Shown here: positions 1 to 10,673 of the stretch, piece by piece
How the letters are laid out: every line of letters starts with the position of its first letter
Position numbering within the stretch: the stretch's first letter is position 1
Origin: Megaustenia siamemsis
Taxonomy: Eukaryota > Mollusca > Gastropoda > Stylommatophora > Ariophantidae
Assembly (NCBI GenBank): GCA_032433765.1
Contig: JAVIAB010000124.1
Location: 96,991,202 to 97,055,201 of the forward strand
Direction: 5' to 3'
DNA: 64,000 bases
Program-made: the position numbers and the translations under genes
The notes under the pieces: generated by a model
What the model saw: only the letters and a program-made list of their open reading frames with translations
What the model was told of the DNA's origin: nothing
Databases searched by the model: none

Positions 1-330
1 GACAGATAAAAAGACCAATGAGGAAGTTCTCAAAGAGGCCAACACAAAAAGGGAGCTCTTAAAAAACATCAGAAAGAAGCAATCAACATTTTTCGGGCAC
101 ATCATGACAAGAGCAAAGTTTGAATACTTGGTTACAACTGGCAAAATAAAAGGAAAGAGAGATCGCGGGCGACAAAGAGAGAAAATACTGGATAGCTTGG
201 TGTCATGGCATGGAAAACAGTCAACAACAGAACTGATACGATGCACTGTAGATAGAAGATTGTGGAGGGATATGATCACCTACGCCAACCGGTATGGCAC
301 ATGATGATGATGATGATGATGATGACTATA
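1..330 (+). mobile_element. 3' tail of an RTE-like LINE (truncated by window edge)
   Basis: An open frame runs from base 2 to 304 and reads as the extreme C-terminus of a non-LTR retrotransposon polyprotein: TNEEVLKEANTKRELL, then FFGHIMTR, LVTTGKIKGKRDRGRQREK, and RRLWRDMITYANRYGT before the stop. The same signature recurs at 2780-3385, 14540-14790, 20240-20580, 37345-37655, 46970-47520 and 61720-61803. The stop is followed by an (ATG)n run at about 301-325, the kind of simple 3' tail typical of RTE-type LINEs. It lies upstream of GPCR exon 652-1239, in what is presumably that gene's second intron, in sense orientation. The RT domain is not in the window. Confidence 0.8.
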
Positions 331-651
331 ATCTTAAATACAACAGTAATAAGCAAGGGTATAGTATGTACATCAAAATGACAAAAAATCTGATCGACTT
401 AAACAATATAATTCTAAACAAATAAATCAAAATAACTTGTACTCAAGAAACATATTTTGTACCAGCCATCATTATTTTAGTGAATTCTTTGTTCTTTAAC
501 AGTATGCTTACTTTCAACTTGTCACAACATGAACTATATGTTTATATAATCTAAACACTAGAACAACGTTCACTTAGATACTCCTATATGTAAATATAAC
601 AGTTTTCTTGAAAACCGCATGTTATTTGCTAAATATATTATTCCTTCCCAG

Positions 652-1239
652 GTCAAATCAATCCTCACTCCTAAACGTGTGACAATCATCATCGTCTCTG
701 TATTCGTAATTTTCATATCAGCAACATCGCCCGTATACGTCGCTTACAAATTGGACAAGAAATTCTTCCCCGAGAGAAATAAAACTCTCCTGGGGCTCGT
801 CCATTTAGATAGTAGGGATGTCATTGAATCGGTTTCTTTTGTGATTAATAACGTTATTTTCCCGTCAACTTCTTTTGTCATCATCGTTGTCTGTACCGTA
901 ACTTTAGTCTACAAGTTACGAAAGACCACAAAATGGAGGATAAAATCAACACGTTCTCGTGGAGACAATGTTTCTACTCAAAACCAGAAAGTGGCCAAAA
1001 TGGTCGTGATGATTTCCGCCATGTTTATTGCGTGTTTTACCCCAGAGTGTTTCATATTCATTGGAATGATACTGGAACCTGAATTATTTCTTGGAGGCAA
1101 ATATACCAATATTTTGATAATGCTATCAGCTTTAGGAATTTTGTTGGAATCAATCAACTCATCAATGAACATCTTCATTTATTATAACATGAGCAGTAAA
1201 TACAGAAGTGTATTTATACCAATTGTTTCGTTTTTCTAA
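652..1239 (+). CDS. Class A GPCR, last exon (gene 1, 5' exons outside window)
   Basis: This exon encodes TM4 to the C-terminus of a rhodopsin-like receptor; earlier exons lie left of the window. A polypyrimidine stretch and AG at 650-651 set the acceptor, and codon one (VKSILTPKR) is in phase 0, exactly as in genes 2-4. The upstream ATG at 619 is intronic. Visible features are TM4/TM5 hydrophobic stretches, a cytoplasmic loop 3 (KLRKTTKWRIKS), TM6 with CFTP (proline 6.50 kept), and TM7 with INSSMNIFIYY, where NIFIY replaces NPxxY. Loop 2 has an RNKT sequon but no cysteine. Length is 195 residues plus stop. A possible polyadenylation signal AATAAA lies at 1584-1589. Ligand is unknown; it resembles lineage-expanded molluscan receptors. 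Confidence 0.85.
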   Translation, partial: VKSILTPKRVTIIIVSVFVIFISATSPVYVAYKLDKKFFPERNKTLLGLVHLDSRDVIESVSFVINNVIFPSTSFVIIVVCTVTLVYKLRKTTKWRIKSTRSRGDNVSTQNQKVAKMVVMISAMFIACFTPECFIFIGMILEPELFLGGKYTNILIMLSALGILLESINSSMNIFIYYNMSSKYRSVFIPIVSFF

Positions 1240-1625
1240 ATAGTGATCGCCACATTTTGATATATTTTTTTTTAAAACAGAATTGTGTAAGGTTTCAGTG
1301 AAATCACTAACATTTTGTTTATTATTTGGTAATTCGTTCATATTGAATCATAACAGCAGTCTCGGTGATGTTAGTAATCTTTCCGTCTATTCATTAATGA
1401 TATAGATCAGTATGGTTTCAGCCACTAGGTTGTTCTATAATCTCTATCAAGATTATAAAATCGTCCTCTTCAACCCTTCAATATATTTTTAGTTTTCTTT
1501 TCCAATGTTACATGTCTTATAAATGTGTTTATACAGCATGCAGGATATAGTGATTTATTTTAGGAAACGTTGAGTACTATAGCAATAAAGAAAATAATAA
1601 TAGTAATAAAAAAGTAGTAATAATA
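1240..1625. other. Downstream flank of GPCR gene 1, no gene seen
   Basis: AT-rich DNA following the GPCR stop codon. It probably contains the 3' UTR (possible poly(A) signal at 1584-1589). No coding exon or repeat family was recognised before the SINE at 1626. Confidence 0.5.
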
Positions 1626-1975
1626 AAGGTAAAAGGTAAAGGTAAAGTACGAGACTTGAACCGGCGTCTTAGCACGCGAGTATATACCCATATGTGCTCG
1701 GCCGCCTATCCAGAAATGTTCGGATATTTCTGTATAGTGTAGCCTCAAGCATCGAAACTCAGATGCGAAGCGACATTCCTCACCTTCCCAGGATAATATA
1801 CCCTGGTACCCATTTCTGCCAACGGCTGGGTCGACCGTGGGGGTATTTTTTTTTTTTTTTTTCCAACCACGAGTACAACTCACACTGCTCCCAGCGGGAA
1901 TTGAACACGGGTTGTCCGAACGTCGGTAATCTAGTCGGGTGGTTATCCCAACTAGGCTACCGAGGCCCCCAGTAG
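1626..1975 (-). mobile_element. tRNA-derived SINE, family 2, copy 1
   Basis: Read on the minus strand, the element starts at 1975 with a tRNA-like head: GGTAGCCTAGTTGGG as an A-box-like motif and a GTTCAATTCCC-type B box about 60 nt on. A body and a 3' tail of GGTAAA/TTTACC hexamers (1626-1650 on +) follow. Near-identical copies lie at 18646-18918 (+) and 19072-19400 (-). It contains a long A/T homopolymer at about 1846-1862. It is non-coding; open frames across it are artefacts. Confidence 0.75.
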
Positions 1976-2780
1976 TAATAATAATAAATAATCAATAAAA
2001 ATAAAGAGCAAACACAAAAGAAAGCCTTAATGCAAAATGATTTTTTTTTTACACAACTGATTTAAATATGATGATGATTATAACCATGATTATTCAAATA
2101 TACTACATGTGAGAATAAACAATATGATCATGTTAGTTTGATCCAGATTGGTAAAGTGTTAATGGGCTCAGCACATTGAAGTGATGTCTTCTGATAACTT
2201 ACTCATGAATCATTTTAACATTATGATTTTATATAACATTCAAGTTTTTTTATTCAACTTGTAAACTGGTTAAACATATTAAATGTTTATAAAATAAAGT
2301 TGCTATTTGATTTTACAGTCATGATCCTTTGCGTATATTTAAGATGTGTTTATTTTTTTTTTAAATTCAGGTTAAAAAAATAAAATATCAAAAGGTTTAT
2401 GGAAATTAATGCTAACATTTTCACTGAGCGAGTAAATTTGCAAACCAGGATCAAAGTTACTATAACTTTTTTGTTTGTTTTACATTTAGAGCAACAACAA
2501 AAAGTAAATTAATTTAAATTTAACAAATTATAATAGATCTGATATCACGTCTGTGATACTGCACGCGTTCACTGTTCTCCAGGGCACACGTGAACCTCGG
2601 GAAAAAATTACAAAAATGTAATATTTGACTAAAACTTAGGTTTTAATCATTCGCACAGACAATGACGTCTTAAATAAGTTTATATTTATTTTATTTATTT
2701 CATGGCTTAATCTAATCTTAACAGAAATAATGGTCATATAGAAGAAACAATCATCATCAGAATGCAGCATAAAAATAAAC
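1976..2780. other. AT-rich intergenic sequence
   Basis: No exon, RNA gene or repeat family was recognised. It holds short simple-sequence runs (TAATAA, poly-T) only. Confidence 0.4.
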
Positions 2781-3385
2781 AGGACAAATTTGAAACAAGT
2801 GCAACGTGTCAAATACTTGGGCACAATAATTACATCAGATGGAAGATGCACCACAGAAATAAAGAGCAGAATAGCTCAGGCTAAAAAAGCATTTTAGAAA
2901 ATGAAAAATATCTTATGCAACAAATCTATATCAATAGAAATAAGAAAGAGAGTTCATCGGTGCTATATTGAGCCAATTCTTACATATGGAAGCGAATCAT
3001 GGACAGTAGACAAACAAATGAAAAGACGATTAGAGGCCACAGAGATAGGATTTCTCAAAATAATGCTGAAAGTTCTCTGGACAGCTAAAAAGACCAATGA
3101 CGAAATTCTCAAAAAGGCCAACACAAAAAGGGAGCTCTTAAAAAACATCAGAAAGAAAAAATCAACATTTTTCAGGCACATCATGATAAGAGGAAAGTTG
3201 GAATACTTGGTTACAACTGTCAAAATAAAAAGAAATAGAAATCGCGGACGACAAAGAGAGAAAATACTGGCTAGCTTAGTGTTATGGCATAGAAAACAGT
3301 CAACAACAGAACTGATGCGATGCACTGTGGATAGAAAATTGTGGAAGGACATGATCGCCCACGCAAACCTGTATTGTATAGCTAC
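2780..3385 (+). mobile_element. RTE-like LINE, C-terminal RT/tail fragment
   Basis: The translation shows the post-RT region of an RTE-like LINE: VKYLGTIITSDGRC, KSRIAQAKKAF (then an in-frame stop at about 2895), RKRVHRCYIEPILTYGSESW, RRLEATEIGFLKIML, and the FFRHIMIRGKLEYLVTT signature shared with 1-330. It is a dead copy: the stop and truncated 5' end remove endonuclease and catalytic RT. Its tail runs directly into the 23-bp array at 3376, so the combined 651-residue frame 2901-4856 is an artefact of LINE plus satellite. Confidence 0.85.
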
Positions 3386-5005
3386 CTCGCACAACTCAAG
3401 ACAAATATCTCACACAACTCAAGAAAAACATCATACACAACTCAAGACAAATATCTCATACAACTCAAGAAAAACATCATACACAACTCAAGACAAACAT
3501 CTCACACAGCTCAAGACAAACATCTCACACAACTCAAGACAAATATCTCACACAACTCAAGACAAACATCTCACACAACTCAAGACAAACATCTCACACA
3601 ACTCAAGACAAACATCTCACACAACTCAAGACAAATATCTCACACAACTCAAGACAAACATCTCACTCAACTCAAGGTATACATTTCGCATAACTCAAGA
3701 CAAATATCTCACACAACTCAAGACAAACATCTCACACAACTCAAGACAAACATCTCACTCAACTCAAGGTACACATCTCACACAACTCAAGACAAATATC
3801 TCAAACAAACTCAAGACAAACATCTCACTCAACTTAAGGTACACATCTCATACAACTCAAGACAAACATCTCACACAACTCAAGACAAACATCTCACACA
3901 ACTCAAGACAAACATCTCACTCAACTCAAGGTACACATCTCACACAACTCAAGACAAATATCTCAAACAAACTCAAGACAAACATCTCACTCAACTTAAG
4001 GTACACATCTCATACAACTCAAGACAAACATCTCACACAACTCAAGACAAACATCTCATACAACTCAAGACAAACATCTCACACAACTCAAGACAAACAT
4101 CTCACACAACTCAAGACAAACATCTCACATAACTCAAGACAAACATCTCACACAACTCATGGCACACATCTCACACAACTCAAGACAAACATCTCACTCA
4201 ACTCAAGACAAACATCTCACACAACTCAAGACAAACATCTCACTCAACTCAAGGTATACATCTCACACAACTCAAGACAAATATCTCACACAACTCAAGA
4301 CAAATATCTCACACAACACAAGAGAAACATCTCACACAACTCAAGAAAAACATTTCACTCAACTCAAGGTACACATCTCACACAACTCAAGACAAATATC
4401 TCAAACAAACTCAAGACAAACATCTCACTCAACTTAAGGTACACATCTCATACAACTCAAGACAAACATCTCACACAACTCAAGACAAACATCTCACACA
4501 ACTCAAGACAAACATCTCACACAACTCAAAACAAACATCTCACACAACTCAAGACAAACATCTCACACAACTCAAGACAAACATCTCACACAACGCATGG
4601 CACACATCTCACACAACTCAAGACAAACATCTCACTCAACTCAAGACAAACATCTCACACAATTCAAGACAAACATCTCACTCAACTCAAGGTATACATC
4701 TCACACAACTTAAGACAAATATCTCACACAACTCAAGACAAATATCTCACACAACTCAAGACAAACATCTCACACAACTCAAGACAAACATCTCACTCAA
4801 CTCAAGGTACACATCTCACGCAACTCGAGGTACACATCTCACACAACACAAGATGAATATCTCACACAACTCAAGATAAACATCTCACTCAACTCAAGGT
4901 ACACATCTCATACAACTCAAGACAAACATCTCACACAACTCATGGCACACATCTCACACAACTCAAGTCAAACATCTCACACAACTCAAGACAAACATCA
5001 AGACG
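3376..5005 (+). repeat. Minisatellite array, 23-bp unit, about 70 copies
   Basis: Tandem copies of a 23-bp unit (core ACTCAAGACAAACATCTCAC) with variants such as CAAGGTACACATCTC and ACTCATGGCACAC. The unit has no stop codon in any forward frame and 23 is not a multiple of 3, so all three frames stay open and translate as the same 23-residue repeat. The first units abut the LINE tail (2780-3385). Variant units recur in blocks (for example about 3770-3840 and 3930-4010), indicating higher-order duplication. Confidence 0.95.
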
Positions 5006-5008
5006 CCT

Positions 5009-5400
5009 CTATTTTTGACAGAGTGTCAAAAGCACGGAGATGAACTTTGCAACAACACGATACATGTTCCAATTTTCTTTTAATAACTTTTGACAAACTC
5101 CATAAGTGACACCGACCATGTGAAAGAACTGGTGAATTATTAAGCGACGGATCTCATGATTCAGTTCACAAATATTTTTATCGATATTTTCTGGAATTTT
5201 GCTGATGACTGTATACTCTGAGTTCTCGCAATTTTGAAAATACACTCGGCCAACCATAAAACACGCGTAGCATCCAAAGACCTATGTTCGACCCAAAAAA
5301 TTGATCGTCAAAGACTGAAGATGCATTTCGAAAGAGGTCGTTGAAATATGGGCCCAAATCACGTTAAATTTGATGCCAACACGTTGCTCGGATGTCTCTT
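5009..5400 (-). mobile_element. Mariner-like / GVQW3-type transposase N-terminal fragment
   Basis: The minus-strand frame 5257-5009 contains NHEIRRLIIHQFFHMVGVTY, GVCQKLLKENWNMYRVVAKF and SVLLT. This matches the helix-turn-helix region of mariner/SETMAR-type transposases and their GVQW3-like derivatives, where the usual pattern is R-x-L-T-x-x-E-I-x-x-x-x-G-(V/I)-S-x-G-S, then L-x-x-x-L-N-M-x-x-V-x-A-K-F-V-P-x-L-L-T. More distal sequence (5260-5400) looks like the preceding part, out of frame. No DDD/E catalytic domain is present. It is a decayed fragment. Confidence 0.6.
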
Positions 5401-5589
5401 ATTTTTTTTAATTATCGGACATTTATCTCATCGGAGGCTATATACATGGTCGAAAACCGAATGTTGGAACCGACCACGTGTGGAGAGCCAGATGTTAAGT
5501 GTTAAACACATTCAGCACACTTGAAAGCATTGACCTTCAAGTTTTCACGGAATATATCAAGTGGATACTTGCTAGAACATTCCAATCGC

Positions 5590-5985
5590 CAGTCATGCTC
5601 TTTTTGTTATTTATCTCTGTATCTCATAGGCTTCCGGTCAATATGGCGGTTAGGCAGCAGGAACCGTTGAGAAATGTTCCTTATTACAGTTTCCGCATAT
5701 TCAAAATCCGGCTTTCTGGCAGAGCTACTGAATTCAGTGCTCTCTGCACAACCTGCGCTGTGTTTTTCATCCGAATCGTGTATCTATATTCCGAGGCACG
5801 ATGTCATTTAGCATGTGCTGTAGCGGCTATGATGGGGACTGCAGCTGCCTTTCTTTGTTTGGTAATTTGATGTGATGTTAATTCGGATGATTTCACTGGT
5901 ACGGGCGGATGATTTCACTAGCACTGGCGGTACAGCAATTATAAATGTTCATTCGTTTGCAGTGATAAAGGGGCCTTTGAACAAC
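5590..5985 (+). mobile_element. Family A retroposon, copy d (sense)
   Basis: This is homologous to 29825-30345, 9095-9540, 10556-11791 and 59485-59690. In sense it reads LPVNMAVRQQEPLR, then RATEFSALCTTCAVFFIR, a block also kept open at 30300-30079 (-). A conserved non-coding part follows, with GATGGGGACTGCAGCTGCC, GCACTGGCGGTACAGCAAT and ATTCGTTTGCAGTGATA. No hexamer tail survives here. It is probably a diverged 5'-truncated copy of a membrane-protein-like transcript. Confidence 0.6.
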
Positions 5986-5989
5986 TATA

Positions 5990-6740
5990 ATTATCTCTGC
6001 AATACTATTTCTTTATACAAATGTCTGCACAACATTGGCAGTTTTGTCCTCATCATTTTAGAAAGCTTGATCCCTTCCGCATCCAGTGCCTGTGGATAAT
6101 ACGAGGTCTGGACATAGTGACAGATACTGGTGTACTAGAACGATTCATTTGACAAACAAATGCTGTGTGCTACAGGTGTGGTTGCATACAATCACCAGAT
6201 GGAAAAAAAGGCATGATTTAAAGACACATTCAAGATGTAATTAAAATGATCGTATATCTTCGCATTTTTATTCTATTCTTCCATTGGTCTGTTTGTCAAT
6301 GCTTACAAACGCCTTCGCGATAGAGTACCAGAGATTTCACCTCAGAAAGTAAGGCAGCCTGATATTATACTGACCACAGCACCCAAGTAATATTCCCTCA
6401 GTCATTAAAAAGAAAAAACAATACTTCTCACTTGGGCGATTCTTTTTAAATGTTTAAAATAAGAAGCCCAATTTATCATACAGACTTGTGTCTGTTATCC
6501 AAGCATTCTTTTTCTAGATATTAAAAACAATACATGATTGACTGTGATCCTCAATGTTCCGTATATTGGTATGACAGAATGACTTAAACCAGCTTTGTGA
6601 ACATGTACTCTGAAACAACCACATCCTGTCATACATTTGAAGATCTTGGTCTGTTCATGTCTTTTAATACTCTTTATCTGGTCTACATCTGAGTTGTATT
6701 TTTCGCTTAGTTTTCATTCATTCTATTTTCATTGTATACC
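5990..6740. other. Intergenic, no gene seen
   Basis: AT-rich sequence with no recognisable exon or repeat family. Confidence 0.4.
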
Positions 6741-7078
6741 TAAGTCTTTACCTTTTCAAAGCTCTGGAGTGGGTTGGACTTTAAAGGTTTCCTATTGTCG
6801 TTGCACTCTCGTGTGTTACCGGTGCCTCATTGTGTGGGAAGTAAAGAATAGTGACACTGTGATCTTCCAGGCATGTCGTAAGAGGCGACTAAGGAGGTTG
6901 CTCGATGGCTTGACAAGCTGTCATTGTAAAAAGCAATGTTATGGAAACAGAACCATAGATTTTGGAAGCAGTGATCTCTGCAATATGTGTCATTTTGGCA
7001 CGCAAAGTTTCTGTTTTTGAGATTGTAGGTCTTCCCTATTTGCTGTCATCGGCTCGAAAGGGCAATAGATAGATAGAT
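6740..7078 (+). mobile_element. LINE 3'-end fragment with (ATAG)n tail
   Basis: It shares blocks with the insertion at 43297-43671 (a TTGACAAGC...GTAAAAA...GATGTT-type block) and ends in the same GGCTCGAAAGGGCAATAGAT plus (ATAG)n tail at 7047-7078. The block encoding FQACRKRRLRRLL (around 6870-6905) is part of this repeat rather than a host gene. The coding part is disrupted. Confidence 0.55.
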
Positions 7079-7079
7079 T

Positions 7080-8680
7080 GTCGTTGCAAGCATCTGAAAA
7101 TGGGTGTATAGTGCACTCGCTTCCTGATCAGAAAGGTTCGAATTTAATTCCCATCAGAGGCGGATTCTTTTCGGCCCCAGATTTCACTAAGACACTAAAG
7201 TTAGGTAAGGTAAATATGAAAGGGAGTCCCATAGTTGAATAAAGAAGGGTATGGTGGACAGTTCCTGTCTCGGTTTCCTTCATTCCCAGAGAATATATCG
7301 GGTATCCATTTTCAAAGGCACGCTCCATTAAACCCGCTGTTTTGTGCTCCAAGAGTATTTTAGGTTCAAAATTGTATTTGTTTCAAATGGAATTTGAACC
7401 TTGAATCTTCAAATCGGCAGTCACAACGATTCCGGGCTTTCAAAAAATAGGTTCCATGAACGTATCAAGGACTTAAAAGGTTCATGTTATGATTCTGACC
7501 ACATAAAAAAGTGTGTCGTAGAAAAATGTAGTCACATCATATTCCCCATGCCCCTAGTAAGGCAATAGAGTGAACATTTAGTTACTGCTTTTACAAGTTC
7601 ATCTACCTTTCATTTCTAGGGATACAGTAGTGAGCTGGTCAGTACTTAAATGTCAGCTATGGTTTTCCGGACTTCAAACGAATGTTGCTGTTTATCCATT
7701 TAGTATCTATCCTGTTTGGGCCAGATATGGCTTTGAAAAAAGACGATGCGCAGCACTTAGTATGACAGTTGTAGATAGAGTATTTATTATTTAGCGTTTG
7801 CTTGGTTGTGTACAATGCCGTTGCCTCTGCTGATGGTTGCACATATATTTACTTTTAAAGGATACGTATGTTAGTCTGTCGGTATGTAAAGATACACATT
7901 GTTTTTTGCCATATTGATTTATTATATTTTATATTTGATGTAAGGCGTATGTCTCGTATGATGGAACGGCTAGTTTACGCCGTTGAACCGAAGACTGGAT
8001 ATTTACGTATTTGAACTTTTAAATATAATGTAATCATTCTAATGTCTCTCGTGGCGCGATTCTACGTACTTTGTATAGGCCGTACGTCTTTCTTTAACAC
8101 GTTCAAATAACATCTATTTTTGACAGTCAAACTCTTGAGGTGTTCAATCACACAAGAACATACTTATTTACTTAATAAAATTACATTTCTATAGTCAAGT
8201 TATTTTATCACATATTAAAGTACAGTCAATAATATTATATTCAAAGTAAAGGGCGGTCGGGATACCAACTGGACTCACATAATTCTGGAATTAGTAAATC
8301 ATAGACCCCAATACACACATTTCTAGATGTCTAAACACTAGTCCCGTTGTGGACTGACTACATCTGATATTTATCAATTTCTCATCTAACAAGAGTTTCA
8401 AACTGTGCTCTGCTAGCTATTGCTCGCTAATCTGTGCGTATCTCTACGTTTCTCTGTTAACCAGTAAAGGTTAGTGCATCTGCTCGTTGTTGCTCCCTGC
8501 TTCTCTTTTTTATAAGCTGGGCGCTTCTTATCACCTTAACACGTATATACCCGCCTAAGTCTTAATGTTGACCCTGTGTCTGTCGGCCCACATGTCTGTA
8601 AATATATATATTTTTTTTAAATATTGCCCTCACAGTCTGGAGACCTTGACCTAAATCTTCAATCTTTAATGACACTCACC
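7080..8680. other. Intergenic, no confident gene
   Basis: About 1.6 kb with no recognisable protein homology. Small open frames at 7128-7352 and 7657-7842 (-) show no family features. It may contain old unrecognised repeat sequence. Confidence 0.4.
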
Positions 8681-8735
8681 ATGGACATACCTGGGTGTCC
8701 GTTATTAAGTGCAATATTGCTTTCCACGTTTACAG
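8681..8735 (+). CDS. Possible orphan signal-peptide exon
   Basis: An ATG opens an 18-codon stretch, MDIPGCPLLSAILLSTFT, ending at a consensus-like donor (ACAG, then GTAAAT; GT at 8736-8737) in phase 1. The hydrophobic LLSAILLSTF core resembles a signal peptide of the kind often encoded alone in first exons of secreted or type I membrane proteins. No downstream exon was recognised, so it may be a relic or chance. Confidence 0.25.
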
Positions 8736-8944
8736 GTAAATTAAACATAGCTATATGATACCAAATTGCAAAATAATCAAAATACTTTAAATATCATTGA
8801 ACAACTGAAGATGATAAATTAGATAAAGAAACAGACATACGAGGCAACAAGGCAAACCAAATATCGGGACACCTAACCCTACTGTACAAGAACAATAACT
8901 ATTACCACCAAGAAACATTTTATACAAAATAAATTCATTTCAAC

Positions 8945-9094
8945 ATTGTGATGCCAATGTTAAACATGGTCACTTGCAAGAAAGATTGTCACCGCAGAGA
9001 TGAAATTTTTAGAAAAGTGCTTGGAGTGATAGAAAAGACAGATTTAGAAACGATATTATAAGAGAAAGAGTAGACATTGAACCAATCCTAATAT
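8945..9094 (+). mobile_element. Decayed LINE fragment, left part (interrupted)
   Basis: It reads as remnants such as FLEKCLE and an IRERVDIEPIL-like segment, a motif typical of LINE C-termini. An inverted relative lies at 11830-12000. The element resumes at 9828 after the inserted family A copy; CAATCCTAATAT at 9083-9094 is duplicated at 9828-9839. Confidence 0.6.
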
Positions 9095-9827
9095 TGTTAT
9101 TGTTATTGTTATTGGCTATGGAAGGCCTCGGTCTCACAGCAAACGAATTAAAATCCATAATTGCTCAACTGACCGTGCCAGTGGAATCATCCGAATTACT
9201 AACTCATCTCCCAAACAAAGAAAGGTAACTGTAGTCCCCATCGTAGCAGTCTCAGCACACGCCAAAAGACATAAGGCGAAACCGCGCAGAAAGTGAACAC
9301 AGCCAACTGTTCCCCGTCATACGATATCATCATTCATCGTAAACAAGCGGGATATCGAAGCAGGATCAAAACGGATGAGACACACAGCTCACGGTGTGCA
9401 CAGAGCACTTAACTCAGTAGCTCCTGCAACAAGCCGGACGTGGAATATGAGGAAACTGCAACAAGGAACACTTTTCAGACATAGCCTTCAATGGTTCCTG
9501 CCGCCTATCCACCATATACCATGGGAGTTTACGTCCTCTCCAAAATGATGATCGTCGTAGCACTTTATGATGTTAGGCCATCATTGATGACTCCAATTCC
9601 AAACATATAGACACACAGTGGTGGTAAGTTATCATTTCCAATCCAACAGAAGCCACATGACCTGTAGTTAGTAAAAACACAATTGATGATGTTCTCCGCT
9701 CCCTTCTTGTAGCTGCCGCCACACGATTCTGATGTCTCATTAACTTGGACATCATTCAAGAACAATGTCAGATGAACATTCCATAGATATGGCTTTGCTG
9801 ATGAAGTGCTTGGTGCAACATTTGTAT
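9095..9827 (-). mobile_element. Family A retroposon, copy a: ectodomain-like exon plus tail, 12-bp TSD
   Basis: A 733-bp insertion flanked by the perfect 12-bp direct repeat CAATCCTAATAT (9083-9094 and 9828-9839) inside a decayed LINE. On the minus strand it begins with an open frame (about 9827-9565) holding a cysteine-rich ectodomain-like segment (VNETSESCGG, INCVFTNYRSCGFCWIGNDN, LPPLCVYMFGIGV). A degraded transmembrane-like stretch and the VDRRQEPLK motif shared with the other copies follow, then the conserved non-coding part. It ends in a hexamer tail seen on + as TGTTAT repeats at 9095-9113. The structure suggests a 5'-truncated reverse-transcribed copy of a receptor-like transcript. 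Function of the source gene is unknown. Confidence 0.65.
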
Positions 9828-10280
9828 CAATCCTAATATACATACAGAATCAACAAATAAATTGGTTTATCCGTCTAGAAAGAAGGGTAATTCATGTACC
9901 AAAAACATTCTAAGTGGGTATTCAATACCATAGAAAGTATATATTAAAAGTGGAGAATTGAGTAGAGCAAGAGGCAGACCCAGAGTAAGATGGACAGATA
10001 ACATCAAAGAAACGCTGCAACATCAATTGACAATAATTGCAATGGTATAATCCACAAATTTGTATCTCCCTCGACACCCGAACGGGTAAAAGAGGAAGTG
10101 GAAAAAGAAAAATAAAGAAAGTCGGTCAGGTGAAAATAGAACACACCCAAAGAAGATGGAAGTTGAACGTCACAGAGAAAACTAACTGCCTACCAAACGA
10201 TAAGCAAAATTATAAAAGAAGAGATATGTATAGATTACAAGATTCAGCAGTCTACATACTTAATCTGTAAATTTAGAATA
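9828..10280 (+). mobile_element. Decayed LINE fragment, right part
   Basis: It continues the LINE broken at 9094: LSRARGRPRVRWTDNIKETL is the basic GRPR/W-D-x-I motif near LINE C-termini. A lysine/arginine-rich stretch follows (SLDTRTGKRGSGKRKIKK). Stops interrupt the frame. Confidence 0.6.
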
Positions 10281-10555
10281 ACTTTCTTTAAGGCCGCCCC
10301 AATGATATTCAATATTAACAAAGATTAGTATGTTCTGTTAAATAAATATTCTACCATTCTAAGGATCGACTCATGAATGTTTCCCTCATTAGTCTTTCTT
10401 CACTTCCTGTAGCCTTTCGGGTGTCAAGGGAAGTACAACGTTCTAGTTCTTGTCCTGCTGGCGGCTTCAAACATTGACAATTGATGTTATAAAGTTTATT
10501 TTATCTTGTCTATTCATCTTACTCTGGGTTTGCATTTTTTTCTTATTCCTTCTCC
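10281..10555. other. Intergenic, possible LINE 3' remnant
   Basis: Nothing definite. It lies between a LINE remnant and a family A copy. Confidence 0.3.
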
Positions 10556-10673
10556 TCTTATAATATATTTGGTTATTTGGTTATGGAAGGCCCCGATATC
10601 ACTGCAAACGAATTAAAATCCATAATTGCTCAACCGCCCGTGCCGGGCAATCATCCGAATTAATATCTCATCT
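10556..10673 (-). mobile_element. Family A retroposon, copy b, tail half
   Basis: The tail half of family A: the TTATGG-type tail at 10566-10588, then GCAAACGAATTAAAATCCAT. The copy stops at ATATCTCATCT (10663-10673) and resumes at 11561 with the same 11 bp, because a composite element (10674-11560) was inserted there. Confidence 0.75.

Noticed and set aside
619..651. ATG at 619 as start of GPCR gene 1
   Set aside because: It lies in the intron polypyrimidine tract before the AG at 650-651; paralogues show the exon begins at 652 in phase 0.
978..1178. Minus-strand frame over GPCR exon
   Set aside because: Shadow of the receptor coding sequence; similar shadows occur at 27033-27248, 28342-28566, 36286-36555 and 38213-38404.
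2901..4856. 651-residue open frame
   Set aside because: It is a LINE tail running into a 23-bp satellite that lacks stops in every forward frame; not a gene.
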